DNA of 64,000 bases from Bifiguratus adelaidae (lineage: Eukaryota > Mucoromycota > Endogonomycetes > Endogonales), in assembly GCA_002261195.1 (NCBI GenBank), contig MVBO01000041.1:1-64000 (forward strand), given 5' to 3'. The notes below the pieces were generated by a model that ran no database searches, was not told the origin of the DNA, and saw only the letters and a program-made list of their open reading frames with translations. The translations under genes were made by a program, and so were the position numbers. Positions 14,701 to 26,675 of this stretch are shown here, piece after piece (position 1 is the first letter of the stretch; every line of letters starts with the position of its first letter).

Positions 14701-16852
14701 CGTGGAAGACATTGGGGGCAAGCGACACTACACTGCAATTGAACAAGCCCCAACGTAGGTTTACACTCTGCTTCCACACAGGTTGATGACCTTGACTGTT
14801 CGTCCTATAGATGGCAGCCTCTTCGCTCAATTGATGAGAACAAGGCCAAAGGAGCTCTACGACTCCGTGCTGAGTTTTATCCCTCGGGAAGCTCGCCGTT
14901 CTTCACATCGCAATCGTCTGCAATTTGGCTTACAGAGGATGAAGTCGCCAAAATCGTGGCTGATGTGGAAGCTAAACTTAACAGAACGGCAGACTCCAAG
15001 GAGGAACCTCCCGCAACATCAGAACCAGATGAAGACAAGCCAGAAACCGAAATGGAGCCATTGCCTGAGGCACCTGTCAAGCCGACAATCGATGCTGAAG
15101 CTCTGCTCGCACAACAATCCGGAATTTTCATTCTCACTATTCACGAAGCAAAGCTGCCAGCGGATGTTAGCGCTTTTGTCGAAGTCTATGTTGACTCAGG
15201 TGATCGCCAATATATCACCAAGGGAAGCCGGGGACGTTCCTTACATTTTAATGAGACAACAGACTTTTTTGTTAAGGAAATGGACTTTTCAAGGATTCGT
15301 TTGCGGATCAAAGACACCAGCCATATGGATGAGAAGACAGATCTGGTTTTGTGCCAATGGAGCGGTCAGGTGAAAGACTTGATACTCATGTCTCTTGATG
15401 CTCTCGAGGTTGATCAGCAAGAACCTGGAGCAGGCAAATCGGAGGTGACTCCCTTCTGGTTTAGTACAGATGGCAATCTTCCGGGACAAATTCAGCTCAG
15501 TTTCCGGTATATTCCTTTGCAAGACTTCCGGCTTGATCCCAACGAGAGCATTGAAAATCAAGGCTTCCTCAAAGTGACTTTGCTTAGTGCAGCAGGTTTG
15601 CGAGGTGTTGACCGCAGCGGGACAAGCGACCCATATATTGTTGCGTTCTGCAATGGCGATCGAGTGTTCAAGTCTCGTGTTTACAAGAAGACGCTAACAC
15701 CAACGTTCAAGGATGAGCAGTTCCAGATAGCGCTAAAGTCAAAGAACTCAACGGAAATCTCATTTGAGGTATATGATTGGGATCAGATCGGGCGGCCAAC
15801 CTTACTAGGTGTTGCGAAGACGGATCTTCGCACGACAACATTGGAAGCTTTCGAGGCCAAAGCCTTGAATCTTCCCCTGAGCCACAATGGCGAGCCAGCT
15901 GGACAATTAGAATGTCGCGTGCTATGGCAGCCGCAGCTGCTCATCACCAAAAAGACGGGTACCGTGTTCAACGACGCAACCACAATCACGACAATGTCAT
16001 CGCTTGAGGGCTCTGACGAATTCACTGGCATCACGCGCATAAACTCAAAATTCGGTGTATTCCACAAAAAGAATAAAAAACAAAGCATCACCTCCGGCAC
16101 TCTTAACAGTGACGATGCCTCAATCATTTCTCAAGGCAGCTTCAGATCCGACCGTCCTTCTCTCTTCAGTCGTCGGACCACCTCCTCTCCAAAGTCAATT
16201 GTAAAGCAACCATCATTGGCATCTCTCAATCTAACGAAAACTGAGGATTCCCTGCGGCAACCTTCATTGGCATCGCTGAACTTAACGAATACTGAAGATT
16301 CCGTGCGAAGCTCTTCCTTCGTCGCTGATCAAGCCTCAATTTCGGGACATTCACACGGTACGTCAAGCATCAGCTTCACTTTGATCTCTAATATAAGTCA
16401 CAATGTAGAAGGAGCGCGTGGAGTGCTAACAATCATCGTCCTTGCCGCTAAGCATCTGCGATCCGTAGACGCAAATGGCTTCAGTGACCCCTATGTCAAG
16501 CTTTACACGCGTTCCGGAGTCTTCTTTAAAACCAAGATCAAGAAGAAGAACCTGGCTCCTGAATGGTATGCTTTGCATATGATGGTGAGGGAAATGGCTA
16601 TTCATCCGCAATTTCAGGAACGAGACAACCACCCTTGAGGTGTCACAATCCACGGGTCCAATCATGGTCAAAGTGAAAGACTACAATGCTCTCCAGAACG
16701 ATGTCGACCTCGGTAAGGTTGAACTAGATTTATGGCGGTTGATTGAGCCCAAAGAAGATGATGTGAGCGTCTTCGAGGATTGGTTCAATCTTGAGCCGCC
16801 AGGTAGTGGGCAAATTAAGATCCACTTGCAGTTTGTTCCCTCGCCTGAATGA
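11795..16852 (+). CDS. Tricalbin-like ER-plasma membrane tether (SMP plus C2 domains)
   Basis: Ten exons: 11795-12512, 12564-12874, 12926-13231, 13288-13414, 13470-13901, 13950-14357, 14409-14754, 14811-16357, 16409-16565 and 16618-16852; 1528 residues. After a disordered N-terminus come a hydrophobic hairpin near residue 220 (GIVFVVAFASFVLGRFGAGL), an SMP lipid-transfer domain (NRMRRNLRSDI to MMYEPNVFHLD, about 245-480) and C2 domains starting near residues 490, 632, 770, 1130 and 1400, with a degenerate one near 990. Asp residues of Ca-binding loops are seen in GTSDPY and GFSDPY. Tricalbins tether cortical ER to the plasma membrane. Four introns are multiples of three without stops, so parts look continuous; conserved residues at the joints (ETGIM, TPPIGVV) support splicing. 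A linker repeats PSLASLNLT-x-TEDS twice. Confidence 0.88.
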
Positions 16853-16990
16853 GATACCCCACCTTCCGCACAATGTAGATAGAAAACTGATGCAAAGGGT
16901 TATTGGGAACCCTAGCCCAAAAACAATTTCCTAATACAGTAATACTGACATAGTAGAGACTCACTCTTTTTGAGTCCGGAGGTGTTCAGC

Positions 16991-19900
16991 ATGTCGTTGT
17001 CATCAGTATACCCTCATACAAAGGACTACCTCAACGCAAAGAGGCGCAAGATATCACCTGCTCCAGATCAAGGCGCTCCTTCTAGTAAACATGTTTCCGA
17101 CATATTGGATACGGAAGCGTATTCAAGGCCATTCAGCCTTCCTGCAGAGGGACTTGACGATATCATATTTCAGCTCGTGGAGTGCGAGGATGCGTCCAAG
17201 GATAAAGACTGTGAAGCTGATTTAGATATAAGAGCTTTCAGCCCCGATAGAGCTGTCAGCGATTCGCCACCTCTACGCCTCTTCGGATGTACGTCGGACG
17301 GACAAAGTGTGACGGTACTTGTCAAGCATTTTTGGCCTTATTGCTACTTTCCAAGTAAGTCTGGCTCACATGCAATCTAGTTGGTTATGAGAACTAAGAG
17401 GTACCTGGGTTTAGTTTCTTCATCCTTTGAAAGCAACGACATTCCAATATTTTTGCAACATCTTCATCAAGCCATCGTTCAGGAAGCCAAATCATCCAAA
17501 GCTGCGTCGATACGAATAAGGCAGGCTTTGATCATTGAGGCAGAGCCTCTCATGTATTACAGAATGACAACCCCAGATGATCCTAAAAGGTATCATCGCT
17601 TTCTCAAGTTAGGGGCCAACCTACCGACAGATCTCAATCAGATTCAACGCATCTTATCACAGGCAGACACTATCGATGGCCTCTCCGACATGTTTGCCGC
17701 TGGCAAATTGTACGACTCGCTGGCTTACGAGGCAAATCTTCCATTCGATATTCGATTCATGGTAGACAGAGAACTGTGCGGCGGAGGTTTCGTTCGAATC
17801 AAAGGAGGAGATGCAGAATCCCGGACATGGCGCTACATTGAAAGTTTCAAGTCGAGCGGCAGGACACCATATTCAAGGTCAACCTTGAACGTGATCGTAG
17901 ATGCTCAGTATGTCGATGGTCTGACGCCAACTGGACCAAGAGGAATGGCTCACGGCAGTGAGAGCTCAGAGACCAGTCGAGACTGGATCGGCATGTCACC
18001 CCTACGCTTAATGTGTCTCATGGTAACCACAATCAGCCTTGATACACCTCACACCAGCTCACCGTCAAGGCCATCTACGCCGACGGGTTCACCAAAGAGA
18101 GCCGTCGCTAATGGCGCTAAAGGTAGAAAGAAGCGTGGCAATGATACCGTAGTCAATGACGGTGCCCTTAAACCAGGGATTCCAGAGATAATCGCTGCGA
18201 TCAGTGTCGTTCTGACCGAGCGACACACCTTGAGCGAAGAAAATGAAGATGAAACATCCAAAGATGAAGCCATCCTATTCACGCATACGCACCGTGACTT
18301 GACAACTACCAAACCGAGATCGAGAGTCAAGGTGATTATTGCGGACGATGAAAAGGATATGCTGTTGCAATGGTGGAATCTCGTCAGATCATACGATCCG
18401 GACATATTTGGCGGTATGTTGTAAGTTGGCTTTGGCTATACATACACTCACTTGCATTCCTAGGATATGATACAACAGATCACATTGCGTTCATTCTTCG
18501 GCGTGCTGCAGAGCTCGGTATAGACAGAGTCGCTTCTTTGACTCGAATACCCAAAATCATCGTCAAACCTCGTGCGCGCCAAACTTACTCTGCGTCTTGG
18601 GTGCGTTCACAAAGGCGGATGGCAGGGACGTCGAATCGTGAATTCACAGAAATGAACATGAGGGGACGTTGGATCATTGATATGCGACACATCATTGAGC
18701 GTGAAGAGCGGTTGCGCACATACTCCTTCGAAGAAGCCGTTGAATTTATACTAAGGCGTCGGAAGGAGATGCTCGATGGAGCTATGCTAAGTAGCTATTG
18801 GTCAGCGTCCACCATCTCGAGCGAAGAAGTCGTCGGTGACGCGACTACAGATCGGGCACGCTTCCTCGATTATGCCCTGAAAGACGTTGAGACCTGTCTC
18901 GAGATGATCCGCAAAAATGTCACAGTCATCACTAATGTTGAGATGGCAAGAGTCACCGGTCTCAATTTCAGCGATGTAATCAATCGTGGTCAAATGATAC
19001 GCATGTGGAGTCAATTATTTCGCTTTTGTCGAGCGCAAAACGTTCTTGTCCCAACGCAAGCCGATCGCAATGACAGTGGCATGACCGAAGGACCATTAAA
19101 TTGGATGCCAGTCGTTGGCTACAATACGCAAAGTCCTTGTATTGTGCTTGACTTTCGTTCCCTATATCCTTCAATCATCATTGCGCACAATCTGTGCTTT
19201 TCGACAATGCTGAATCCGCAGGATACTAGCAAGTTGCAGCAAGACGTTGATTATGAAGCTGGCTTAGGTCCGCAAGAATGTTATTTTGTGAAACCTCAAG
19301 TTAAGAAAGGCATTCTACCGAAGATCTTGGAGCATTTCCTATCAGAGCGGAGCAAAGTCAAAGCCATGATCAAGGTTATCCGCGATCCAGTCATGAAAAT
19401 AGTATTAAATGGACGCCAAATCGCCTTGAAGGTTTCTGCCAACGCCATGTACGGTTTTACTGGTGCCAAAGAATCCAAATTGCAGTGTCTTCCCATTGCA
19501 GAAACTACGATCTTGAGAGGAGCAGGCATGCTTGAACAGGCAAAGCATGAGATCGAGACCCGCTACGGTGATCAAGGATTCAAAGTTGTGTATGGCGATA
19601 CTGACTCCGTCTTCGTGCGTTGTCCTGCTATCGACGTCGGACAAGCCATAGAATGGGGAAATCGAATGTCAAGAGAGATTTCCAAAGTTTGGAAAGATCC
19701 AATCACCCTGGAGTTCGAGAAGGTAACCTCGCTATACTGTCCAGCTAGCTAGCTGATTCTATTAGATCTATTTTCCATACATGCTTGTGAATCGCAAGCG
19801 CTATGCCGGACTGCAATGGACTACAGCGCAAGCACCAGACAAAATTGACGCGAAGGTTGGTTTAGGATCTTCTGGAAATCCTCAGGCAGCATGCCCTAAC

Positions 19901-21082
19901 TTTTTCGACCGTCAAGGGTATCGAAATGCAGCGACGTGACGTTATTCCGCTCTTGTCAAGCGTCATGGAAAGCATGCTAAAATTGCTTTTCCCCCCTATC
20001 AAATCCGCCATGAGTGACGAGGACAGGCAGAAGCATATTCATAGTGCAACAGAATATGTCAAGATGGCGATACAAGAAGCATTGGCTGGCAACATCAACG
20101 TTGGCGAGTTCGTTTTGACTAAAGGTGATACTCAAGATTGCTATCTTGATTTGGCTGACATGAATTTAGGCCTTTGGTTGGGAACCGAGGCTGATGATTA
20201 CAAAAGCAAGCAAGCACATGTTGAATTGGTTGATCGACTCCGGAAGCGACATCCGTGGCGAGAATTTCGAGACGGTGATAGGTGAGCTCGATATTCGGGA
20301 GCGTTCTTAGCGTATTAATGAATTTTTTGTAATAGGATACCATACGTATTCATTAAGGCCCCTCCCACAGCCAAGGGTTTTGAAAAGTCGGAGGATCCGC
20401 GACATGTCCTTGACATGGGTATTGTCCTTGATTACCAATACTACCTTCGCCATCAAGTAAGTTGTTACCGCAAAATCATTGCTTTTTACATGATCCACTT
20501 CTAACGGACTTGGTAGTTGGAACAACCGCTGACACGCATACTTGAGCTTCTGATACCTCCATCCAAGATAAAGCATCTATTCTACGGCGATCACACTAAA
20601 GTGCAAGCGGCTTCTTCCCGATTGGCTAATGCTACATCAAGTGGAGGAAAGCCGAAAGGGCTCGGTGCATTTTTCACCGCGAAGCGAGCAAATAATTGTC
20701 TTGTTTGTCGTAGAGCTATTAGTGAAGGACACTCTCTTTGCGAAGATCATCAAGATCAGGTAGGAAATTTCGATGACATACAATCGATTCGTGTTGACCT
20801 CAAATCCCAGGCGCAATCGGTTTATCTTTCCGTCTTGAAGCACATGAGTACGCTGGGAGAGAAGGAGCATCTACTGGATTCCATCTGCAGGCAATGTCAG
20901 GGATCCAACACGCGACCAATACAATGCGTCAACACGTACGTCACAGGAAGACGCCACGGTCATGAATATTAACAAGTGTCAATAGGGATTGTTCCATATT
21001 TTACAGGAGGCAAAAGACTTCGGCAGACGTGCAAAGAATTGAAGAAGTATATGACGAACTGACACAAAATCTGGACTGGTGA
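16991..21082 (+). CDS. DNA polymerase delta-like catalytic protein, exonuclease motifs lost
   Basis: Eight exons: 16991-17354, 17415-18413, 18464-19722, 19766-19855, 19917-20281, 20336-20456, 20517-20935 and 20986-21082; 1237 residues. The polymerase core fits family B delta: DFRSLYPSI (motif A, about residue 683), [19 protein letters not shown] (motif B), YGDTDSV (motif C, about 831), NRKRYAGL. The C-terminus keeps two cysteine clusters as in Pol3: CLVCRR with a final His instead of Cys, and CRQCQG with CVNTDC. The proofreading domain is degenerate: where delta has LRILSFDIEC there is [10 protein letters not shown] (about 318-327), and GYNIQNFD is replaced by GYDTTDHI; only the third motif (YALKD) remains. 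An extra Ser/Lys insert follows Exo I. It is probably a paralog of the replicative enzyme rather than REV3. Confidence 0.85.
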
Positions 21083-21177
21083 CGACTCTCATAGAGCATT
21101 GCTGCCAAAGTGTGTAAATATTCCCTTGTAAGTTGCATTGTAAATAATAGGTATTTGTACATGCATGGTACAAAGAA

Positions 21178-21983
21178 TTATAGATGAGCGATCAGTAACA
21201 TCAATGTTAGCAGAAAGAGATTTACCGAAGAATTCCCCTTCGCTGCAGTCGATACGAGCGCGTTGTATTGGGCTACGCTGCCAGGTGGTACCGAGCTACT
21301 TAACACCCCAAAACCGGAGAATATAGGCTTAGTGTATATCAAGTTCATCGGCTCTGTCAGCGAACCGTCAAAATGTATCAGTATGAGCTGACCATTCACA
21401 ATGTTATAGCCCTTGAAAGTTTCTAACATGACCCAAGTAGATCAGTACCGCCGCAAAACCAAAATTGGCAATCTCACCAGGTTGGTAATAGAATTGAGCC
21501 AAACCATTCTCGCTTGGAATACATGGATTATACAAGCCCAATCTCCCGTCCGCGGCAACAGGACTGGTGATGATTGAACGGTTACCGGTGAAGTATGTGA
21601 ATTTGCCGTGTTGCCAGAACATAGTGGATGTAACGCAGCCGGGGTACGAAGCTATAAATGAGACACGAGATAAATCTTGCCTCTGCTGAAAAATCATACC
21701 AAAGTGACTTACCATTGGTGGGCTGGATGTAGATCGCTTCTTCAAAGCTACCATTAGCGCCAAACGAATAGCTTAGGCCAGTAATGGGCGGTGTAATGAA
21801 CGTGTTGTTCTTAATGTTGATAAATCCTGGTCCTGTCAAGATCGCGCCTGGACCTGTGCTCCATGTTCCAACCAAGTTTGCCGGAACAGCAGCGACTGCT
21901 TGCGCTGTTGTCAATTGCACCGTCAATGCAACTATAATTGCGCCTATAATCAGAAGTATGCGTAAATGAGTGAGTTGATTCAT
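21178..21983 (-). CDS. ROT1: ROT1-like ER chaperone
   Basis: Exons 21983-21713, 21651-21478 and 21422-21178; 229 residues. An N-terminal signal segment (LRILLIIGAIIVALTVQL) is followed by LVGTWSTGPGAILTGPGFI, ITGLSYSFGANGSFEEAIY and, after a splice, ASYPGCVTSTMFWQHGKF, then FDGSLTEPMNLIYTKP, in the order known from Rot1. Rot1 is an essential ER-membrane chaperone for O-mannosylated and cell-wall proteins in yeast. The C-terminus is a short hydrophobic tail preceded by small residues, so it could be a membrane anchor or GPI signal. Asn-linked sites are present. The start ATG follows an E-box by about 60 nt. Confidence 0.88.
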
Positions 21984-22044
21984 GGTGTGAGCGCTAACTT
22001 ACAGTACAAGCATGCTTTGTTCATTAAATACGCTGGGAATTCAG

Positions 22045-22055
22045 TCACGTGATCG
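22045..22055 (-). promoter_or_regulatory. E-box upstream of ROT1
   Basis: GTCACGTGATC, centre about 65 nt upstream of the ROT1 ATG. The same 11-mer occurs before RPN9. Cbf1/USF/TFEB-type proteins bind this core; which protein acts here is not known. Confidence 0.5.
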
Positions 22056-22229
22056 GAGACATCCGTTAAATTCGTTGAGGTTGCAACCAGTTCAAAGGGC
22101 GGACGCTGCTTTTTGACAAGCGTTTGCAGGTACTTTTATTCGACAGATACACGAACTATACTGTACAGGGTATATCTGCATTCAATTGCGCTAAAATCTG
22201 ATATGCATGATAAGAGATGAAAGCGGAAT

Positions 22230-22828
22230 TTACGATGTATCTTTTCCCTTATTAAGGCTCTTCACCAGTTGGTGTAGCTCTTTCTGCTCTGCGAGTAGAC
22301 TTGCCTACGGTATGGGACCACGGTTAGCATTGTTGATATGTGGGTTGAACCTTATCACCTCCCACTTACAAAGTATTGCTCAATCTCTACTTTGAGCTCG
22401 GCGATCTGCTCTTGAGTAGCCATTTTCTGCTTCAGTGTGTCTACATCACGTTCTAAGCGCTCAATCTTCCGTGTGTAATTTCGGACCTAGATTTGCGAGT
22501 GAGAAACCGGCTCACCAGATTTTCATCTTCAAATCTGTTAAAGAGGGTATAGCACCTCACCTTGTTGGCTTCTCCCTGTACGTCATCCACAGTTGTCAGC
22601 AACGATTGTGATGCTCTTGAATGTTGGTGCAAAACATAATAGACGCCAGTTCCGCCTGCAACAGTGATGCCGAACAAAAAACCCCAAAGTCTAGCGGAAC
22701 GTCATGGTTACCTTCATGCTTCGCTGACTCGACAATGCTGGTACATACCCTTTACGTGCGCTATTCACCCATGAAGAACTGCTCGGTGAGCTCGTCGACA
22801 TTGTACGTTTATGTAGTAGAGTAGCCAT
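22230..22828 (-). CDS. Small single-span membrane protein with coiled coil, unrecognised
   Basis: Four exons, 22828-22749, 22690-22561, 22486-22370 and 22304-22230, join in frame to 133 residues. A basic, Ser-rich N-terminus (ATLLHKRTMSTSS) without acidic residues precedes one transmembrane helix, GFLFGITVAGGTGVYYVL, with a Gly-rich face. The rest is a charged coiled coil (RKIERLERDVDTLKQKMATQEQIAELKVEIEQY). The N-terminus could direct import into mitochondria, and small TM-plus-coiled-coil proteins are common in the inner membrane, but I recognise no family and assign no function. The model rests on four consistent splice pairs and an unbroken frame of 134 codons. Confidence 0.68.
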
Positions 22829-22966
22829 GGTCACCTAAAGACCTCAGCATTCGCTCATTTCAGACAGTCAGTTTCCGCATTGGGAAATCTCTCACTTCAA
22901 AAGGACAAGAGCGAAAAGCACAATGGATACATGGATTACAGTGAATAATACAACGGCCTGCTAGTG

Positions 22967-24736
22967 TCAATATCTCTTTTTTTTCAATTCTCGTTGCAAG
23001 ATAAAGTCTGCCATGAACTTGATGGCGTTGCTGGTTTCTTCCCCGCTTGGAATTATTTCTTCCGGTGGTAACAGGAAGCCATGTTTACCAGTGTCACGTA
23101 ATTCGACAGTGTAGCTGTACTTTGCGCCCGCTACTGCATATGTCCAGTCCAGTGCACTGCCCGACGCCTCGTAAACGATCTGACATACTGGACCGACGGC
23201 AAATTGTTTGCCATGAACGCGTGACAGTGCTTTCGCAGAGCCCAGCGCACATTCCAGAACGTCTTCGTTGTCTTTTGGTCGTCGACTGCAGTCTCCACCG
23301 AATGGCGTCATCCAAAGCTGTGCAAAAGCGTGTAGGTCGACAAAGGACATGACATTGCCTCGCTTGGATATGTATTTGCTCAATGCCTTGCTTTCTGGAG
23401 CGGAGAAAGCTTCTTTGCCCATATAAGATTCTGAGCATGGATTTGATGAGGATCCTCCATTATCCCACAAGTAACCCTAGTGCCCATTAGTGTCCTGTTA
23501 TTCCTCACGTCCAATCGTAACTAACCCAATTCCTGTTGAGGTCGATGCCGTAACAAAACTGATACTCGCTTGGTTGCCGATTCTTTCGCCACTAGAAGGA
23601 CAGTCAATTTGGGCTCCAGGCAGGTAGAGACCAGATACCTACCAATCGGTTCTGTACGCGCGAATATTCAAAACCATCGACATTCACCACAGGAACAAAG
23701 GTCCATTCGAACGTGTCAACCAATCCCTTGACTGCTTTGTCTTTACCGTAATTCGCAAGCATATCATGCATAATGTAGAGACTGACAGCCTGTGAGAAGG
23801 TCAGCGGGTAATACTCGTGATTGTCATTCAGGCTATGCTTACGTTGGTTATCCACTCCCGTCCGTGCTGATTACCTATGATGACGATCCCCGGATGCTTC
23901 TTTCCCTTCTTCCTGTTCTTCTTCATGAATGCATCCAGCCAGGACGACAAACGTTCCCCGGTGGCATCCAACCAGTCCATGGCCCAATAAGACGTGTTCA
24001 CAGAATCGGCCGTTTCTAAGTGGCCCTGTTCATGGCAAACATCGAGATCTCGTCTCGAGTGCTTACCATTCTTTCTTCCGTGCTTCTTCTTCCTTTTCCT
24101 TTCTTTGCCTCCCAATCGAACGCCGAGAATATCTCTGCCTTCCACGGTTTTGCCAATGTTGACGATTTTTGCAAGCTTATGGTACTTTGCTGTGATATTC
24201 TTCATGAAATGAACAATGTTTTCATATGATTGATATGCATCGAAAAAGGCGGTGAAATTGTAGGAAGACGGATCGGATGATGTGCTCCACCGATTGATTG
24301 CGGCGTTATTGCGATCAGCTTGCTCGTCAATGAGAGACTGAATGTTCTCATGCCTTACTGTCATGTTCAACATCAAGCCCTGTATCATGGTATGTTGAGC
24401 CGGAGATACCCTGACAAGGACGGACGTCTCTTGCTGAGTAGGAGCTGGCAACGGAGACCAGAAATCGAGTCCAAGTGCCTAGGTGGAGCGCCTTGAATTT
24501 CTGTTATCCACAATAGAGCTTTCTGCGTCTCTTACCTCGTTAGCCAGCTGTAGTTGCAAGAGGTCGTGTCCATTCCGGATATTGATCTCGAGGAGTTTGT
24601 GTTCATCAAACCGCACAGGTTCACTGGTCTCCGATACTTGAGAGTGAAAGTGCGTCTGTCGTGCATGCGGCAGACAAGTCGCATTTCCACTTAGCACAAG
24701 GAGTAAAGCTCCCAAGTATGCAACAGACGACTTCAT
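22967..24736 (-). CDS. M14 zinc metallocarboxypeptidase (secreted or vacuolar)
   Basis: Five exons: 24736-24536, 24478-23843, 23789-23643, 23591-23526 and 23476-22967; 519 residues. A signal peptide (VAYLGALLLVLSGNATC) and a propeptide of about 120 residues precede the catalytic domain. Zinc ligands His and Glu are in NQHGREW, the third His in DLHAF, substrate-binding Arg in DLNRNW, and the catalytic Glu in YTVELRDTG, so an active enzyme is expected, unlike the ECM14 pseudo-proteases. Unusually, about 80 residues, partly Lys/Arg-rich (KERKRKKKHGRKNGK), lie between RLGG and the HGRE motif, where most relatives have 10-20. No splice pair removes this stretch in frame. It removes C-terminal residues from peptides. 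The start is ATG 24736; the upstream reading begins with GTG. Confidence 0.9.
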
Positions 24737-24819
24737 GGCAAGCTCAAAAACCACGTCGAGGTCAAAAAGCAGTCATATTTTGTTTTAATTCATTTTATGC
24801 ATCACGCGAGCTCACGCCT

Positions 24820-26448
24820 TCATTGAGGCTGAGAGCGATAGCGAACACTCCATTGATAATAATACAATAATGCAATGGTGGGTTGTCCGACAACGCAAAA
24901 GGTAATCCTGGAATGACTGTGAGGTTCCATCGCTTAGAAAATCTTTCACTTACCAAAAGATGGTGTTGCCCAGTCCAGTGCCCTTACCTCGCCATTTCTC
25001 CAATGGGGCTGTCAAAGCAATCAAGGGTATCTGGCCCAACATGCCAAAGAATGCAAATCCGGTTATTGCATGTGTGGGTACACCGACAAGGTATTCATGA
25101 AGAATGGCAGAGATCAAGAACACCCCAAACGAAGCGACCTTTGGAGGCACTCCACGACTCACCAAAGGAAGGTAGACATGTCGTTTAAACCAAAGATAGA
25201 CAGGTCGGTTCCATAGTCTCCAGTAGGTAGCTACATTTCCGCTATTCCACCATGCGAGGTAGAATGTTCGATCGCCAAATCTTAGAATCTATAACGGAGC
25301 TTGAACATCTGCTTGAAAAGTACTGGATCCTTACCTCACTGAGAGCATTCAATGATGAATGGAACATGGCGTAAAACATCAGCAGCCAGATAACCACAGA
25401 GATCGTGCTCAATTTGAGAACGCGTTCTGCAACCCGAACCAAGTCCAATTGATCAAGCGCCTGCAAAGAGTTCTCCAAGGTAGGTTTCGCATATTGCTCA
25501 GCAAGTATGAACATGGCCACCAGACATATAATGCATTCTCCAACTCGTTTGAGGAAGAACATTCTGTTGAATGATTTGGTACTCGGGTATGATGGTTGGT
25601 AGCACAATGTCGGTGCCCACCAAAAGTATAAGAGATTTCGCACGGCGATATTCGTTGGGTAGGCTATTGTGTAGCTGGTGACCGACTTTGATTTCAAGTA
25701 ACAATCCCGAAGGTCGCGATTGACAAGCGCATAGGATGTAAGCTTGAGGAATAGAATCACGACAGTCATCAGCATGACAATGCCGAACAAAGGATTGTAA
25801 ATGTAACGGTAGACGACCATTGAAGGAAATAGGATGAGAAATGTGAGATGAACAAAATGTACAACGGCTGCCAGCGTGTTGCAGATGTCATACTGATGCG
25901 TCTGCAAGCCTTTGGCATCTCTCAGTGCCTTTTTGTGTCCAAGCGCGAGCTGTGCCATAACCTTTTCCACAGTAAATGAAGTCACGATGGAAACGGGAAC
26001 GCACAGCCAAGCCAGCAAAAAGTAATAGTAATCGTCTGTGTATGTAAGATAGGCAGTTGGTACACGTATCAGAAGACCGTATTTCTGGTAGTTTTCGATG
26101 ATGAGGCGCAAGTTGCTTGCCGCAAGCACCAGCACTACAAGACAGAAAATATCAGATATCCTTATCGGACAACGATGGCGACGAAGACTTACTGCCAAGT
26201 CTCAGAAATCCACTGTAGTTTCCTGGCGGAGCTTCCTTGGACAACGCTGAGGCCTTCACAGAGGTATGAATTGGGTATGTATGTTGGTACGCCTCTTGGT
26301 GACCTTTGTGTTCCTCTTCCGGAATGGCGTCAGCTTTGGTCCCCATGGGGGGGTATGGCGGTGGTTTGCGGGCCTCTTGCTCATCCTCCGAATCCGTTAT
26401 GATTCGAGGCGACCGTCGACTGGCTTTTGCTGTTTCCATTTGCACCAT
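24820..26448 (-). CDS. Diacylglycerol O-acyltransferase, DGAT1 type (MBOAT)
   Basis: Exons 26448-26193, 26134-25335, 25288-24954 and 24907-24820; 492 residues, usual length for DGAT1. The N-terminus is polar; the first membrane helix LGMLVLAASNLRLIIENYQKYG is family-typical. Further motifs: YPSTKSFNRMFFLKR, SEILRFGDRTFYLAWWN (FYxDWWN with Ala for Asp), NRPVYLWFKRHVYLPL, and the catalytic His in ISAILHEYLVGVP. It transfers acyl groups from acyl-CoA to diacylglycerol in the ER to make triacylglycerol; a sterol acyltransferase is a less likely alternative because of the YPSTKS and HEYLV context. The last exon is fixed by FWITFCVVGQP. An E-box lies 80 nt upstream of the start and a GA microsatellite farther out. 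Confidence 0.86.
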
Positions 26449-26527
26449 TGCTTATGATTGCAACACAAGAGCGAGCATTGTCCCTGAAAACTCGGGGGTC
26501 GGAAACCAAAATTTGGGTGGGGAATTT

Positions 26528-26533
26528 CACGTG
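26528..26533 (-). promoter_or_regulatory. E-box upstream of DGAT1
   Basis: CACGTG, about 80 nt upstream of the DGAT1 ATG; seen directly, function inferred. Confidence 0.4.
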
Positions 26534-26640
26534 CGGAGGTGGTCTTAGCGCCATCAGATGGCCTCGCTTGTTCTCGTTTAACGCGTAACATAGTGTTTGC
26601 TGCTGCCTCAGTGCAAAAGCAAGCGATTCGAGTTAGCGAG

Positions 26641-26644
<4 letters not shown>

Positions 26645-26671
<27 letters not shown>
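26645..26671. repeat. Microsatellite (GA)n
   Basis: About 13 GA dinucleotides in a row, 200 bp upstream of the DGAT1 start; polypyrimidine on the DGAT1 coding strand. Confidence 0.95.

Positions 26672-26675
<4 letters not shown>

Noticed and set aside
16991-21082. Reading the polymerase as REV3 (Pol zeta) because its exonuclease is dead
   Set aside because: Motif B, the KRYAG segment, the helices after it and the two C-terminal cysteine clusters follow Pol delta much better than REV3, and the long REV3 N-terminus is absent.
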